Positions 24,614-33,361 of a DNA stretch of 36,469 nucleotides are shown here, in pieces (positions within the stretch are counted from its first letter, which is position 1; each line of letters begins with the position of its first letter). A program made the translations under genes and the position numbers. A model generated the notes under the pieces. That model saw nothing but the letters and a program-made list of their open reading frames with translations, was not told where the DNA came from and searched no databases. This stretch comes from Phycisphaerales bacterium (GTDB taxonomy: Bacteria; Planctomycetota; Phycisphaerae; UBA1845; Fen-1342), in contig PMMM01000109.1 in the NCBI GenBank assembly GCA_003162245.1, positions 1 to 36,469 on the forward strand, given 5' to 3'.

Positions 24614-24641
24614 TTGACTCCCCGCCGCGCGGTTCTACACT
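24614..24641 (+). promoter_or_regulatory. Promoter of the Nramp-USP gene (near-leaderless)
   Basis: TTGACT (24614-24619), 16-base spacer, TACACT (24636-24641). Initiation would fall near 24648, only a few bases before ATG 24652, and no Shine-Dalgarno is visible. The transcript would be leaderless or nearly so. Confidence 0.5.
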
Positions 24642-24651
24642 ACTTCTCGAC

Positions 24652-26598
24652 ATGCGTCGGCCGAAGCAGCCTTCACTGCCCGAAGTCCACGGCAGCGTTG
24701 CCGTCCAACGCTCCTCCACCTTCTGGCGCCGCCTGTTCACCTTTACCGGGCCCGCGTTTCTCGTCTCCGTCGGCTACATGGACCCCGGCAACTGGGCCAC
24801 GGACCTGGCCGCCGGGTCGCAGTACGGCTACCGCCTGCTGTGGGTGATCCTGCTTTCAAACCTGATGGCCATCCACTTGCAGACGCTCGCGGCCCGGCTC
24901 GGGCTCGTGACGCGCCGGGACCTGGCCCAGGCCTGCCGTGACCATTACCCGCTGCCCGTCGTCTGGGTGCTTTGGATCATCTGCGAGATCGCCATCGCCG
25001 CCTGCGACCTCGCGGAGGTGCTCGGGGCCGGCATCGCGCTTCGCCTCCTCTTCGGAATTCCCCTCCTGTGGGGCGTCATCATCACGGCTTTCGACGTGCT
25101 CCTGCTGCTGGCGCTCCAGTCCTACGGCATGCGCAAGATCGAAGCGGTCATCGTCTGCATGGTCGCCACGATCGGCGCCTGCTTTGCCGTCGAGATGTTC
25201 CTTTCGCGGCCCGAGATCGGGCCGATTTTCCGGGGACTGGCCCCGGGGTGGGTGCGCGGCGGCGAATTGTACCTCGCGATCGGCATCATCGGCGCGACCG
25301 TGATGCCCCACAACCTCTACCTGCACTCGGCCCTCGTGCAGTCGCGCGCCGTCGAGCGCACCGAGTTCGGCCTGCGCGAAGGAGTACGCTTCAACTTCTT
25401 CGACTCGGTGATCGCCCTGAACGGCGCGTTCCTCGTGAACGCGGCGATCCTCGTGCTCGCGGCCGCCGCCTTCTTCCGCAGCGGCCACCACGAAGTGGCC
25501 TCCTTGGAGGACGCGCATTCGCTCCTGGAGCCGCTGCTCGGCACGGTGATCGCCCCGATCGCCTTCGCCGTCGCACTGCTGGCGTCCGGCCAGTCCTCGA
25601 CCATTACCGGCACGCTCGCCGGGCAGATCGTGGTTGAGGGGTTCGTCGCGCTCCGGATGCGGCCCTGGCTGCGGCGGCTGTTGACGCGCCTGATCGCCAT
25701 CGTGCCCGCCGTCCTCGTCATTCTCTGGGCCGGCGATCGCGGCGCGGACGCCCTGCTTATTTTCTCCCAGGTGATCCTCTCGCTTCAACTCCCGTTCGCG
25801 GTCGTCCCGCTCGTGCACTTCACGAACGATCGCCGCAAGATGGGGATTTTCGCCACGCCGCTCTGGGGCCGGGTCCTCGCCTGGGTCGTGGCGGGCCTGA
25901 TCATCGTGCTCAACGTGAAGCTGGTGGCCGAGACGCTCTGGACCGGGTTCGCGCAGGGCAGCCTCGTCGTGCTCTGGGTCATGCTGCCGGCCACAGTCGT
26001 TCTGACCCCACTGATCGCCTGGATGATCGTCGAGCCACTCTGGCGCGGCTGGCGCGAGCGCCGACGGATGTACGTGCCCACGCCGGAGCTGCCCGCCCTC
26101 GAGGCCACGCTGCCGCGGCACTACCGGCGGGTCGCACTGGCCCTCGAGGCCACGCCGCGCGACGCCGGGATCCTCGCCGGCGTCATTCCGCTCGTACGCG
26201 CCGCCGGCGCCGAGCTGCTTCTCATCCACGTCGTCGAGAGCGCGACCGCGCGCTACGTCGGCGAGATCGTCGATGACGAGGAAGCCCGGCACGACACCGA
26301 CTACCTGGAGCGCGTCGCCGCGCGCCTCCGCGCGGCCGGACTGCCCTGCTCCACGCACATGGGCGCCGGCGATCCATCCGAAGAGATCGCCCGCATCGCC
26401 GAGCAGGAGCACGCGGACCTGATCGTCGCCGGCACCCACGGCCATCGCTGGCTCGGCGACCTGTTCCACGGCTCGACCGTGAGCGATCTGCGCCATACGA
26501 CGTCCATCCCAGTGCTCACGCTCCGCGCCCTCCCGCCCGCCGCCGCCGGGGAGGGCGAGGCTCCTGCCGAGCCGCCCGCACCAGCCGCCGCGACATAG
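24652..26598 (+). CDS. Nramp divalent-metal transporter fused to a universal stress protein domain
   Basis: A 648-residue protein. Residues 25-465 are an Nramp (MntH-like) transporter with the metal-binding signatures D44-P45-G46-N47 on helix 1 and M218-P219-H220-N221 on helix 6, so Mn2+/Fe2+ import driven by protons is expected. Residues 491-625 are a cytoplasmic UspA-like domain starting YRRVALALEAT. It ends with the ATP-binding motif G594-x2-G597-x9-G607-S608 and SIPVLTLR. An Ala/Pro/Glu tail closes it. The fused domain may let nucleotide binding or stress control transport. The gene is monocistronic by position. Clear membership in both families; the metal is inferred. Confidence 0.88.
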   Translation: MRRPKQPSLPEVHGSVAVQRSSTFWRRLFTFTGPAFLVSVGYMDPGNWATDLAAGSQYGYRLLWVILLSNLMAIHLQTLAARLGLVTRRDLAQACRDHYPLPVVWVLWIICEIAIAACDLAEVLGAGIALRLLFGIPLLWGVIITAFDVLLLLALQSYGMRKIEAVIVCMVATIGACFAVEMFLSRPEIGPIFRGLAPGWVRGGELYLAIGIIGATVMPHNLYLHSALVQSRAVERTEFGLREGVRFNFFDSVIALNGAFLVNAAILVLAAAAFFRSGHHEVASLEDAHSLLEPLLGTVIAPIAFAVALLASGQSSTITGTLAGQIVVEGFVALRMRPWLRRLLTRLIAIVPAVLVILWAGDRGADALLIFSQVILSLQLPFAVVPLVHFTNDRRKMGIFATPLWGRVLAWVVAGLIIVLNVKLVAETLWTGFAQGSLVVLWVMLPATVVLTPLIAWMIVEPLWRGWRERRRMYVPTPELPALEATLPRHYRRVALALEATPRDAGILAGVIPLVRAAGAELLLIHVVESATARYVGEIVDDEEARHDTDYLERVAARLRAAGLPCSTHMGAGDPSEEIARIAEQEHADLIVAGTHGHRWLGDLFHGSTVSDLRHTTSIPVLTLRALPPAAAGEGEAPAEPPAPAAAT

Positions 26599-26627
26599 GT
26601 TGCGTCGGGCACACCCGCCCTTCGCAA

Positions 26628-26657
26628 TTGCGGCCGGCGTGTCAGAATTGGTAGACT
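26628..26657 (+). promoter_or_regulatory. Promoter candidate of the outer-membrane protein gene
   Basis: TTGCGG (26628-26633), 18-base spacer, TAGACT (26652-26657). The same bases resemble a tRNA-Leu 5' half (see findings), so the hexamers may be coincidental. Confidence 0.3.
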
Positions 26658-26696
26658 CACGCGCACGAAAGCGAGGAACACGTAGGCTCGGTCGAC

Positions 26697-27671
26697 ATGG
26701 TCTCCGCCGACAACAAACTCCGCACCGACCCGGCCGGCACTCAAGCGCTCACCGTTCCGCTGCCGTCGACTCCGCGCAGTGCGGCGCGGCTCACTCCGGC
26801 TGCGGCGTCCATGCTGCTGGCGGTGTGCGTGGCGCTGCCGGCCGATGAAGCTGCCTTCGCGCAGGAGCAACCGACATCGGAGCCCGACGCGCGGGAAGTC
26901 GACAAATCCAGGTTCACGTTGTTCAATCCGGCGCCGAAGGAGGCGTTGCGCGAGTTCAACTCCGATCGGCCCGACGTCACGGAATCCCCGTACACGCTCG
27001 ATGCCGGGCATTTCCAGTATGAGGCCGGCCTGTTCAGCTTCACGCGTGCTGGCGCGCGGGGCGAGCGAACCGACACGAGCCAGGTATTGCCGTCCAACCT
27101 CAAGCTCGGCCTGCTCAACAACGTGGACCTGCAACTCGTCGCTGAGCCCTACGACAACGCGCTCACGAAAACGAGGCACAAGGCGACCCGCGGGCAGGGG
27201 TGCGGCCCGACCGAGCTGCGCCTCAAGGCCAACCTCTTCGGCAATGACGGCGGGAACGTCGCCGTCGGCCTGCTCCCCTTCATCCGGTTTCCCACCGGCG
27301 GCGGCCGCTTCAGCAGCGGCCACATCGAGGGCGGCTTCATCGTCCCCGTCGCTTTCAAGCTGCCCGCCGGCTTCGACCTCGGCACCGAAGTCGCCTTCGA
27401 TTTCGTCCGAAACCAAGCGAACGACGGGTACGGCGTCGAATTCACGCATACGCTGACGCTCGAACACGACATCGTCGGCAAGCTGGCCGGTTACGTCGAA
27501 TACGTCGGCGTGTCCCCGTACCGTACGGGGCAAACCTACGCCCCGTCGATCGGCACCGGCCTGCTCTACGCCCTGACCGAAAACGTCCAGCTCGACGGTG
27601 GCGTCAACGTCGGGCTTTCGGACGACGCCGACGACGTCACCGTGTTCCTCGGCCTCTCGTTCCGGCTCTGA
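26697..27671 (+). CDS. Outer-membrane beta-barrel protein, MetA-pathway/transporter type
   Basis: A 324-residue protein. A long N-region of about 35 residues precedes a hydrophobic stretch (AAASMLLAVCVALPA) and an AFAQ cleavage site. The mature part carries NSDRPDVTESPYTLDAGHFQYEAG, the characteristic opening of proteins annotated as 'MetA-pathway of phenol degradation' outer-membrane proteins. Alternating amphipathic strands follow (NLKLGLLNNVDLQLVAEP, FIVPVAFKLPAGFDLGTEVA) and the protein ends in FLGLSFRL, with a terminal hydrophobic strand typical of barrels. It implies a Gram-negative outer membrane. The substrate is unknown and a phenol role should not be assumed. ATG 26697 is the only start giving a signal peptide, but a shorter start is possible. 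Confidence 0.75.
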   Translation: MVSADNKLRTDPAGTQALTVPLPSTPRSAARLTPAAASMLLAVCVALPADEAAFAQEQPTSEPDAREVDKSRFTLFNPAPKEALREFNSDRPDVTESPYTLDAGHFQYEAGLFSFTRAGARGERTDTSQVLPSNLKLGLLNNVDLQLVAEPYDNALTKTRHKATRGQGCGPTELRLKANLFGNDGGNVAVGLLPFIRFPTGGGRFSSGHIEGGFIVPVAFKLPAGFDLGTEVAFDFVRNQANDGYGVEFTHTLTLEHDIVGKLAGYVEYVGVSPYRTGQTYAPSIGTGLLYALTENVQLDGGVNVGLSDDADDVTVFLGLSFRL

Positions 27672-27755
27672 TGCTCTCGGCCCCCCGACGACCGGACATT
27701 CCGCAGACTCGCGGCGCCGTTCGCCTCCACGCTCGCGAGCCGCCCGTACCGCTCG

Positions 27756-27761
27756 TATAAT
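27756..27761 (+). promoter_or_regulatory. -10 box of the coiled-coil protein gene
   Basis: A perfect TATAAT at 27756-27761, about 55 bases upstream of ATG 27817. The -35 position 17 bases upstream (TCGCGA) is poor, so activation or an alternative contact may be used. Confidence 0.45.
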
Positions 27762-27816
27762 CCGGCCAGCACCGCGACATGGGGATCCGGGCGCGCGGAC
27801 CAGGAGGTGTGCGGCG

Positions 27817-28578
27817 ATGGCCAAGGCGGGTTCGTTATGGCAACGGGTGGGTGGAATCTTCCGTACCAATCATCCGCCGGCAGAGCTCTGGAGCGACACG
27901 ACCACCCGCACGCTGGCGGGCAGGACGCCCGAGTCGCTGAACGGGCGGCCGCGGGCGCTCGCACCGGCGGCCGAGCCGGCGCGGGTTTCCTGGTGGCAGC
28001 GCCGACAGGCCCGGCAGATGCAGGTGCGCCAGGCCTCGCAGCGCGTCGTCCAGCTCGCCGATGAGCTGGAACGGTACTTCCGCCGGCAGGATGAGCGCGC
28101 CGCGGAGCTAACCGGCTCGCTGGGACACGTCGGCGGCGTGCTCGAGCAGTTGGCCGAGACGCAGCGCACGCACAGCGAATGCCTGCGGGGGATCGCGCAG
28201 CACACTGAGGCGGGGGTCAAGCACTCCGCCATGCTCACCGAGACCCTGGGACGTTTGCCGGACTCGCTGGTGACGCAGGCGGAGGCGATCCGGGCGGTGG
28301 CCCGCCAGCTTCAGGTCGGGCAGGAGTCGGACACGCAGCTCACGCAGTCGCTGCAGCAGTTCGGACGGGCCGTCGACACGCTCGGGTCCGCCGGGACCTC
28401 CCAGGTCGAGATGCTCCAGCGGCTCAACGCCGCCCAACGCGAGCAGCACGAGGCGCTCGTGACCCTGGTGCGCGAGCAGAGCCGGCGGTTCATGCTGATC
28501 CTGGTGGTGGGAGCGATTCTGGCCGTCGCAGCACTGGCGGCGCTGGCGCTGCCCTTCGCGCTGCAGTGGCTGCGGTAG
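27817..28578 (+). CDS. Tail-anchored coiled-coil membrane protein
   Basis: A 253-residue protein of unknown function. The N-terminal 60 residues are basic and proline-containing. About residues 65-220 are long helices rich in Gln/Glu/Leu with heptad-like spacing (VVQLADELERYFRRQDER, LEQLAETQRTHSECLRGIAQ, NAAQREQHEALVTLVREQSRR). One strongly hydrophobic helix ends the protein (FMLILVVGAILAVAALAALALPF), leaving only QWLR after it. There is no signal peptide, so the coiled coil should face the cytoplasm. GGAGGTG 7 bases upstream fixes ATG 27817. The layout recalls chemoreceptor-like or scaffolding coiled coils, but no family motif is visible. Confidence 0.7.
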   Translation: MAKAGSLWQRVGGIFRTNHPPAELWSDTTTRTLAGRTPESLNGRPRALAPAAEPARVSWWQRRQARQMQVRQASQRVVQLADELERYFRRQDERAAELTGSLGHVGGVLEQLAETQRTHSECLRGIAQHTEAGVKHSAMLTETLGRLPDSLVTQAEAIRAVARQLQVGQESDTQLTQSLQQFGRAVDTLGSAGTSQVEMLQRLNAAQREQHEALVTLVREQSRRFMLILVVGAILAVAALAALALPFALQWLR

Positions 28579-28613
28579 ACCGCTTCGAACCGCCTCGTTG
28601 ACCTGGTGCCGCC

Positions 28614-30257
28614 GTGCGGGTCGCGCTGGTCCAAACCAATCCGACCATCGGGGACATCGACGGGAATGCTGCGCGAATCCTGGACGGCATGCACCGTGCC
28701 GCCGACGCGGGCGCCCAACTCGCCGTGTTTCCGGAACAGACGATCATCGGCTATCCGGCGAAGGACCTGCTGCTCCGCCGCGAGGTCATCGACCGCAACT
28801 TGGAAGCGCTCGCGCGGATCGCCGCCGGCGCGACGAGGCTGGCGGTCATCGTGGGCTTCGCCGAGCGGACCGACCAGAGCTCCGGCCGGCCGCTGTATAA
28901 CGCGGTGGCCCTCGTCCACCAGGGGCGCATCCTGGCGCGCTGGCGCAAGCGGCTGCTGCCGACCTACGACGTGTTCGACGAAGTGCGTTATTTCGAGCCT
29001 GCCGGGCCGCAGCCCACGGCCGAATTCGGCGGCATCCGGCTCGGCGTCACCGTGTGCGAGGACATGTGGTCCCGCGAGGAGATGCTCGGCCAGCCGCTGT
29101 ACGTCTGCGACCCCATCCACGACCTCGCCGCGGCCGGCGCGCAGGTTATCTTCAACGTCTCCGCGTCGCCGTACTTCCTGGACAAGCACGGCACGCGGCT
29201 GGAACTGATGGCCGAGCACGCTCGCCACAACCGCGTCCCGCTCCTGTTCGTCAACCAGGTCGGCGGCAACGACGAGCTGCTCTTCGACGGTTGCAGCAGC
29301 GTTGTGGATGCCGCCGGGACGCCCGTCGGACAGGCGCTGGCCTTCGCCGAGGATTTACTGCTCGTCGATCTCGATAACTTGGCGGCCACCCGGCGCGAGC
29401 ATCACCCGCTGGGGCCGGCGGGTCTACACGCCGCCCTCGTGCTCGGCGTGCGGGATTACGTCCGCAAGTGCGGCTTTCGCTCGGCCGTGGTCGGCTTGTC
29501 GGGCGGGATCGACTCGGCCGTGGTCGCGTGCCTGGCCACCGCGGCGCTGGGTCCGAAGAACGTCCACGGCGTCGCGATGCCGAGCCGGTTCAGCAGCGGT
29601 CATAGCGTCGCCGATGCCCAGGCCCTCGCCAAGAACCTCGGCATCCCGTTCTCGATCATCCCGATCGAGCCCATGCACGCGGCATTTGAGGCCACGCTGC
29701 GGCCGCACTTCGGCAACCGGCCCCCGGATGTCGCGGAAGAGAACATACAGGCCCGCTGCCGGGGCGTAATCCTCATGGCCCTCTCGAACAAACTCGGCAG
29801 CTTGCTGCTAACGACCGGCAACAAGAGCGAGTTGGCGGTCGGATACTGCACGTTGTACGGCGACATGGCGGGCGGGTTGGCGGTGATTAGCGACGTGCCG
29901 AAGACGTTGATCTATCCGTTGGCGCGGTACATTAATGAGCACGCGGGGCGCGAGATCATCCCACAGGGGACCCTGACCAAGCCGCCGTCGGCCGAGCTGC
30001 GCCCCAACCAGACCGATCAGGACACGCTGCCCCCGTACGACGTGCTCGACGCGATACTCGAACGCTACGAGGTGCGGCTGGAGAGTCCGGCGGTTATCGT
30101 GGCCGCGGGTTTCGACGCTGCGACGGTCGCCGACGTGGTGCGCAAGATCCAAACGAGCGAGTACAAGCGCCAGCAGGCGGCCCCGGGGCTGAAGGTGACC
30201 TCGCGGGCCTTCGGTTTCGGCCGGCGGATGCCGATTGCGGCGCGACATCCGCGTTAG
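28614..30257 (+). CDS. nadE: Glutamine-dependent NAD+ synthetase
   Basis: A 547-residue enzyme making NAD+ from nicotinic acid adenine dinucleotide, ATP and glutamine. The N-terminal nitrilase-type glutaminase has the catalytic triad E41 (FPEQ), K112 (RKRLLP) and C148 (TVCEDMW). The C-terminal synthetase has the ATP P-loop LSGGIDS at 295-301 and TTGNKSELAVGY. A GTG start at 28614 is used because the first residues MRVALVQTNPTIGDIDGN match the family N-terminus. It precedes truD and dnaA in the same direction. Supplying NAD+ also suits the hydrogenase encoded nearby, but that is incidental. Confidence 0.95.
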   Translation: MRVALVQTNPTIGDIDGNAARILDGMHRAADAGAQLAVFPEQTIIGYPAKDLLLRREVIDRNLEALARIAAGATRLAVIVGFAERTDQSSGRPLYNAVALVHQGRILARWRKRLLPTYDVFDEVRYFEPAGPQPTAEFGGIRLGVTVCEDMWSREEMLGQPLYVCDPIHDLAAAGAQVIFNVSASPYFLDKHGTRLELMAEHARHNRVPLLFVNQVGGNDELLFDGCSSVVDAAGTPVGQALAFAEDLLLVDLDNLAATRREHHPLGPAGLHAALVLGVRDYVRKCGFRSAVVGLSGGIDSAVVACLATAALGPKNVHGVAMPSRFSSGHSVADAQALAKNLGIPFSIIPIEPMHAAFEATLRPHFGNRPPDVAEENIQARCRGVILMALSNKLGSLLLTTGNKSELAVGYCTLYGDMAGGLAVISDVPKTLIYPLARYINEHAGREIIPQGTLTKPPSAELRPNQTDQDTLPPYDVLDAILERYEVRLESPAVIVAAGFDAATVADVVRKIQTSEYKRQQAAPGLKVTSRAFGFGRRMPIAARHPR

Positions 30258-30301
30258 GTCGGGATTGTCTATCGGGACAACCCACGCGCGCAGGAGCCAA
30301 T

Positions 30302-31558
30302 GTGCCTGAGCTACCGCGTTTACTGCCCGATTTCGTGCCCGTCGCCGGCGTGATCAAGGCGGACTACACGGACTTCCTCGTCGAGGAGGTTCCGCTCTAT
30401 CCCGCCGACGGCGCGGGCACCCACACGTATTTCCTGCTCGAAAAAGCCGGGCTGAGCACGCACCAGGCGGTGGGGGACATCGCCCACGCGCTCAACGTCC
30501 GCCGGCACGACATCGGCTTTGCCGGCCTGAAGGACGCCCGGGCCGTCACGCGCCAATGGATGTCCGTCGAGCACGTTGACCCCGACAAGCTCAACGCTCT
30601 GAACCTGCCGCGCATGCGGGTCCTCCAGACCACACGGCACACCAACAAGCTGCGCCTGGGGCACCTCCGCGGCAATCGCTTCCTTATCAAGATCCGCCAG
30701 AGCGAGCCCGCGCGCCTGGCCGAGCTGCAAGACGCGCTCGCGCAACTCGGGCGCCGCGGCGTCCCCAACTACTTTGGCGCGCAGCGTTTCGGCTATCGCG
30801 GCGACACCTGGCGCATCGGACGGGCCACCATCCGCGGCGAAATCGAGGAAGCCGTGAACCTGATTCTCGGCCGCCCCACCGACGACGACCACGGCGCCAT
30901 CCGCCACGCGCGGGAGCTGTTCGATCGCGGCCTGTACGCCGAGGCGGCCCGCGCCTGGCCGCACCTCTTCCGCACCGAGCGCCAAGCCCTCAAGGCCCTG
31001 GTGCAGCGCGGCGGAAAACTACGCCGCGCGTTCTCCGCCATCGACCGGAGCATCCGCAGCTTCTACGTGTCGGCATATCAATCGCACTTGTTCAACCAGG
31101 TGCTGGCCACACGGCTTCCGGCGGGCCTGGACCGACTTTGTGTGGGCGATCTGGCGTGGCTGCACGCGTCCGGCGCCGTCTTTCACGTCGAGGACCTGGC
31201 CGTGGACCAGCCCCGTGCCGATCGCTTCGAGATCAGCCCAACAGGTCCCTTGTTTGGATACCGCATGTCGCAGCCGGACGGCGAGCCCGGCGGCGCTGAA
31301 GCCCAGATTCTCGCCCGCGAGGAGCTGACCCTCGAGACGTTCCGTGCCCACCCGCTGCGGATCAAGGGCGGCCGCCGCCCGCTCCGCTTCCGCCCCGGCG
31401 AGCCGGAAGTTACGCTTGGCGCCGATGAACGGGGGCCCTATCTTGCGCTGCAGTTTGCATTACCGCGCGGCTGTTACGCCACGGCGCTGCTCCGCGAGCT
31501 GTTTCAACTCCAGGAGCCCGCGGACGCGCTGGCGGAGGACGAAGCCGAAGAGGACTGA
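30302..31558 (+). CDS. truD: tRNA pseudouridine(13) synthase TruD
   Basis: A 418-residue TruD that isomerises U13 in tRNA(Glu) and related tRNAs. The catalytic motif GFAGLKDARAVTRQW holds D78. RGNRFLIKIR, then GVPNYFGAQRFG and YVSAYQSHLFNQVLA are further family motifs. The C-terminal tail (ALAEDEAEED) is acidic. GTG 30302 follows AGGAG by 5 bases; the ATG two bases earlier is out of frame. Separated from nadE by 44 bases and from dnaA by 47 bases, so probably one transcript. Confidence 0.93.
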   Translation: MPELPRLLPDFVPVAGVIKADYTDFLVEEVPLYPADGAGTHTYFLLEKAGLSTHQAVGDIAHALNVRRHDIGFAGLKDARAVTRQWMSVEHVDPDKLNALNLPRMRVLQTTRHTNKLRLGHLRGNRFLIKIRQSEPARLAELQDALAQLGRRGVPNYFGAQRFGYRGDTWRIGRATIRGEIEEAVNLILGRPTDDDHGAIRHARELFDRGLYAEAARAWPHLFRTERQALKALVQRGGKLRRAFSAIDRSIRSFYVSAYQSHLFNQVLATRLPAGLDRLCVGDLAWLHASGAVFHVEDLAVDQPRADRFEISPTGPLFGYRMSQPDGEPGGAEAQILAREELTLETFRAHPLRIKGGRRPLRFRPGEPEVTLGADERGPYLALQFALPRGCYATALLRELFQLQEPADALAEDEAEED

Positions 31559-31605
31559 GGACGGCGGCAGGGGCCGTCGGTACCGCGCGGCTGGGCGAGG
31601 CGTGG

Positions 31606-32925
31606 ATGCCAATCGAGACGAGCCTGGACTGGGATCAGGTGCTGGAGACCGTGCGGACTGACACGCCGGAGTTCTACCGCGCCTGGTTCGCGTCGCTGCA
31701 CCCGACGCAACCCAAGGGGGGCGCGCTCCAAGTCCGCGTGAACGACCCGGCGCAGGCCCACTACCTCCGCGCCAACTGCCGCCACGCCTTTGCCGACGCG
31801 GCGATGAAGGTCAGCGGGCACCTCGTGACGGTCGAGTTCTCCAGCCCGCAGGAGTTGAACGGCGAGCCCCTCGCCACGAGCCAGCCGCCGGCACTGACGC
31901 GCATGCCGCTTAGCGCGGACTACACGTTCGAGCAGTTTGTCGTCGGGGCCTCGAATCGTCTGGCGCACGCCGCTTGCGGTGCCGTATGCAACCAACTCGG
32001 AAACTTGTACAACCCCTTGTTCATCCACGGGGCCTCCGGCCTGGGTAAGACCCACCTGCTTCAGGCGGTCTGCGCGGAAGTGACACGGGGAAACAACGAC
32101 TCCTGCGTGCTTTACACGCCATGCGAGACGTTCGTGAACGATTTCGTACGTGCGCTCGCGTCCGGACAATGGCAGCCGTTCCGGGAGTCGGTCCGGCGAG
32201 CGGACCTGCTCGTCATCGACGATGTGCAATTCCTGGCAAACCGCGAGTCGAGCCAGGAGGAGCTGTTTCACACGTTCAATACGCTGTACCAGGGCCGCAA
32301 GCAGATCATCCTCAGTGCCGACTCCGCCCCCAGCGATATTCCGACGCTGGAGGATCGCCTGGTCAGCCGCTTTAACTGGGGCCTCGTGGTCCAGATCGAC
32401 CCCCCCACGCGCGAAACCCGCCAGGCGATCCTGCACAAGAAGGCCCGCCTGCGCGGCGTCGAGGTCCCCGATGAAGTAATCGACTACATCGCCGAGCACG
32501 TGCCGGGGAACGTCCGGCTCCTCGAGGGGACACTGACCCGGCTGATCACCGAGACGCAGTTGGGCGGCAAGCCGCTGAACGTTCAAACGGCCCGGGAGCT
32601 GCTGGCGACGCACGTCAACCACAATCAGCGGCCGCTCCAAATCAGCGAGATCCTCGAGGCCGTGTCGAAGCACTTCGGCGTGCGCCTCCAAGAGCTCCTG
32701 GGCCGGAAGCGCAACCGCTCGGTCAGCCAGCCGCGGCAAATTACCATGTACCTCGCGCGCAAGCTGACGCCGCTGAGCCTGGAAGAGATCGGGATGCACT
32801 TTGGCGGGCGCGATCATTCGACCGTTCTGCACGCCGAGCGGACCATCGAGGCCGAGCGTGGTACCAACCCCGAGTTGGCCCAGACGCTGGCCCACCTGAC
32901 GCAGCTTCTCTTGACACGCGCGTGA
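31606..32925 (+). CDS. dnaA: Chromosomal replication initiator DnaA
   Basis: A 439-residue DnaA. Domain I spans about residues 1-78. Domain II is only about 25 residues, shorter than in E. coli. The AAA+ domain III has Walker A GASGLGKT at 142-149 and Walker B LVIDDVQFLA near 200. DNA-binding domain IV ends with GGRDHSTVLHA near 400, where the family usually has Thr or Ser before TV. It binds DnaA boxes at the origin and opens it. No strong Shine-Dalgarno is seen. It sits 47 bases after truD and is followed by a 436-base gap and dnaN. Confidence 0.96.
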   Translation: MPIETSLDWDQVLETVRTDTPEFYRAWFASLHPTQPKGGALQVRVNDPAQAHYLRANCRHAFADAAMKVSGHLVTVEFSSPQELNGEPLATSQPPALTRMPLSADYTFEQFVVGASNRLAHAACGAVCNQLGNLYNPLFIHGASGLGKTHLLQAVCAEVTRGNNDSCVLYTPCETFVNDFVRALASGQWQPFRESVRRADLLVIDDVQFLANRESSQEELFHTFNTLYQGRKQIILSADSAPSDIPTLEDRLVSRFNWGLVVQIDPPTRETRQAILHKKARLRGVEVPDEVIDYIAEHVPGNVRLLEGTLTRLITETQLGGKPLNVQTARELLATHVNHNQRPLQISEILEAVSKHFGVRLQELLGRKRNRSVSQPRQITMYLARKLTPLSLEEIGMHFGGRDHSTVLHAERTIEAERGTNPELAQTLAHLTQLLLTRA

Positions 32926-33361
32926 CACTACGCACGGATGTTGGCGGGTCGCGATCAACCTGGCTCGTGAAGGTTCTCGGCGCGCCGGGGGTCTGTTCGG
33001 TCCGGAGGAGTCCTGTCACCGCCGGTCGTGGTCGATCGACAGGCGGAGAATATGCGTAACAGATTGATTCACAACAAGTTACGGCGCTCTCGGCTCAAGC
33101 GTGCACAAGTTGACAATGCTGACTATCTAAGACGGTGATTAGATCCTCTGGAAACGGTCCTATAGGTAGCTGTGAGCACTGTCGTAAACTGTGGGACACG
33201 AGCCGGGCAGGCCGCAGAAGTTCCCAACAGCTAGTGGCGAAAAGGGGGCGGTTACGTTAAATATAGCGGTGCGCGCAGTGGGTCTGTAGCCCCTGGGGGC
33301 GAGCAGGAATCGGTTCTCGGGGGCGGCGCGCCGCGGTTCGTGGCCTTGTATGGGTGCGGAC
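32926..33361. other. Candidate replication origin (dnaA-dnaN gap)
   Basis: A 436-base non-coding gap between dnaA and dnaN with AT-richer patches (33050-33080, 33110-33145, 33250-33265) in a GC-rich genome. I found no perfect TTATCCACA box. Degenerate candidates are TTGTGCACG (minus, 33100-33108) and TTGTGAATC (minus, 33066-33074). GTTAC/GTAAC motifs recur near 33056, 33078 and 33250. A perfect palindrome GTCGATCGAC is at 33031-33040, inside a CCTGTC/GACAGG stem (33012-33017/33038-33043). TTGACA at 33110-33115 and TATAGC at 33262-33267 may belong to dnaN promoters. Confidence 0.5.

Noticed and set aside
24856-26496. 546-codon minus-strand frame opposite the Nramp-USP gene
   Set aside because: His/Asp/Arg-rich antisense shadow; the plus strand has clear DPGN and MPHN motifs.
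26633-26735. Functional tRNA-Leu gene
   Set aside because: Only the 5' acceptor and D-arm look right; no GTTCGANTC T-loop or pairing 3' acceptor is present, and it would run into a coding sequence.
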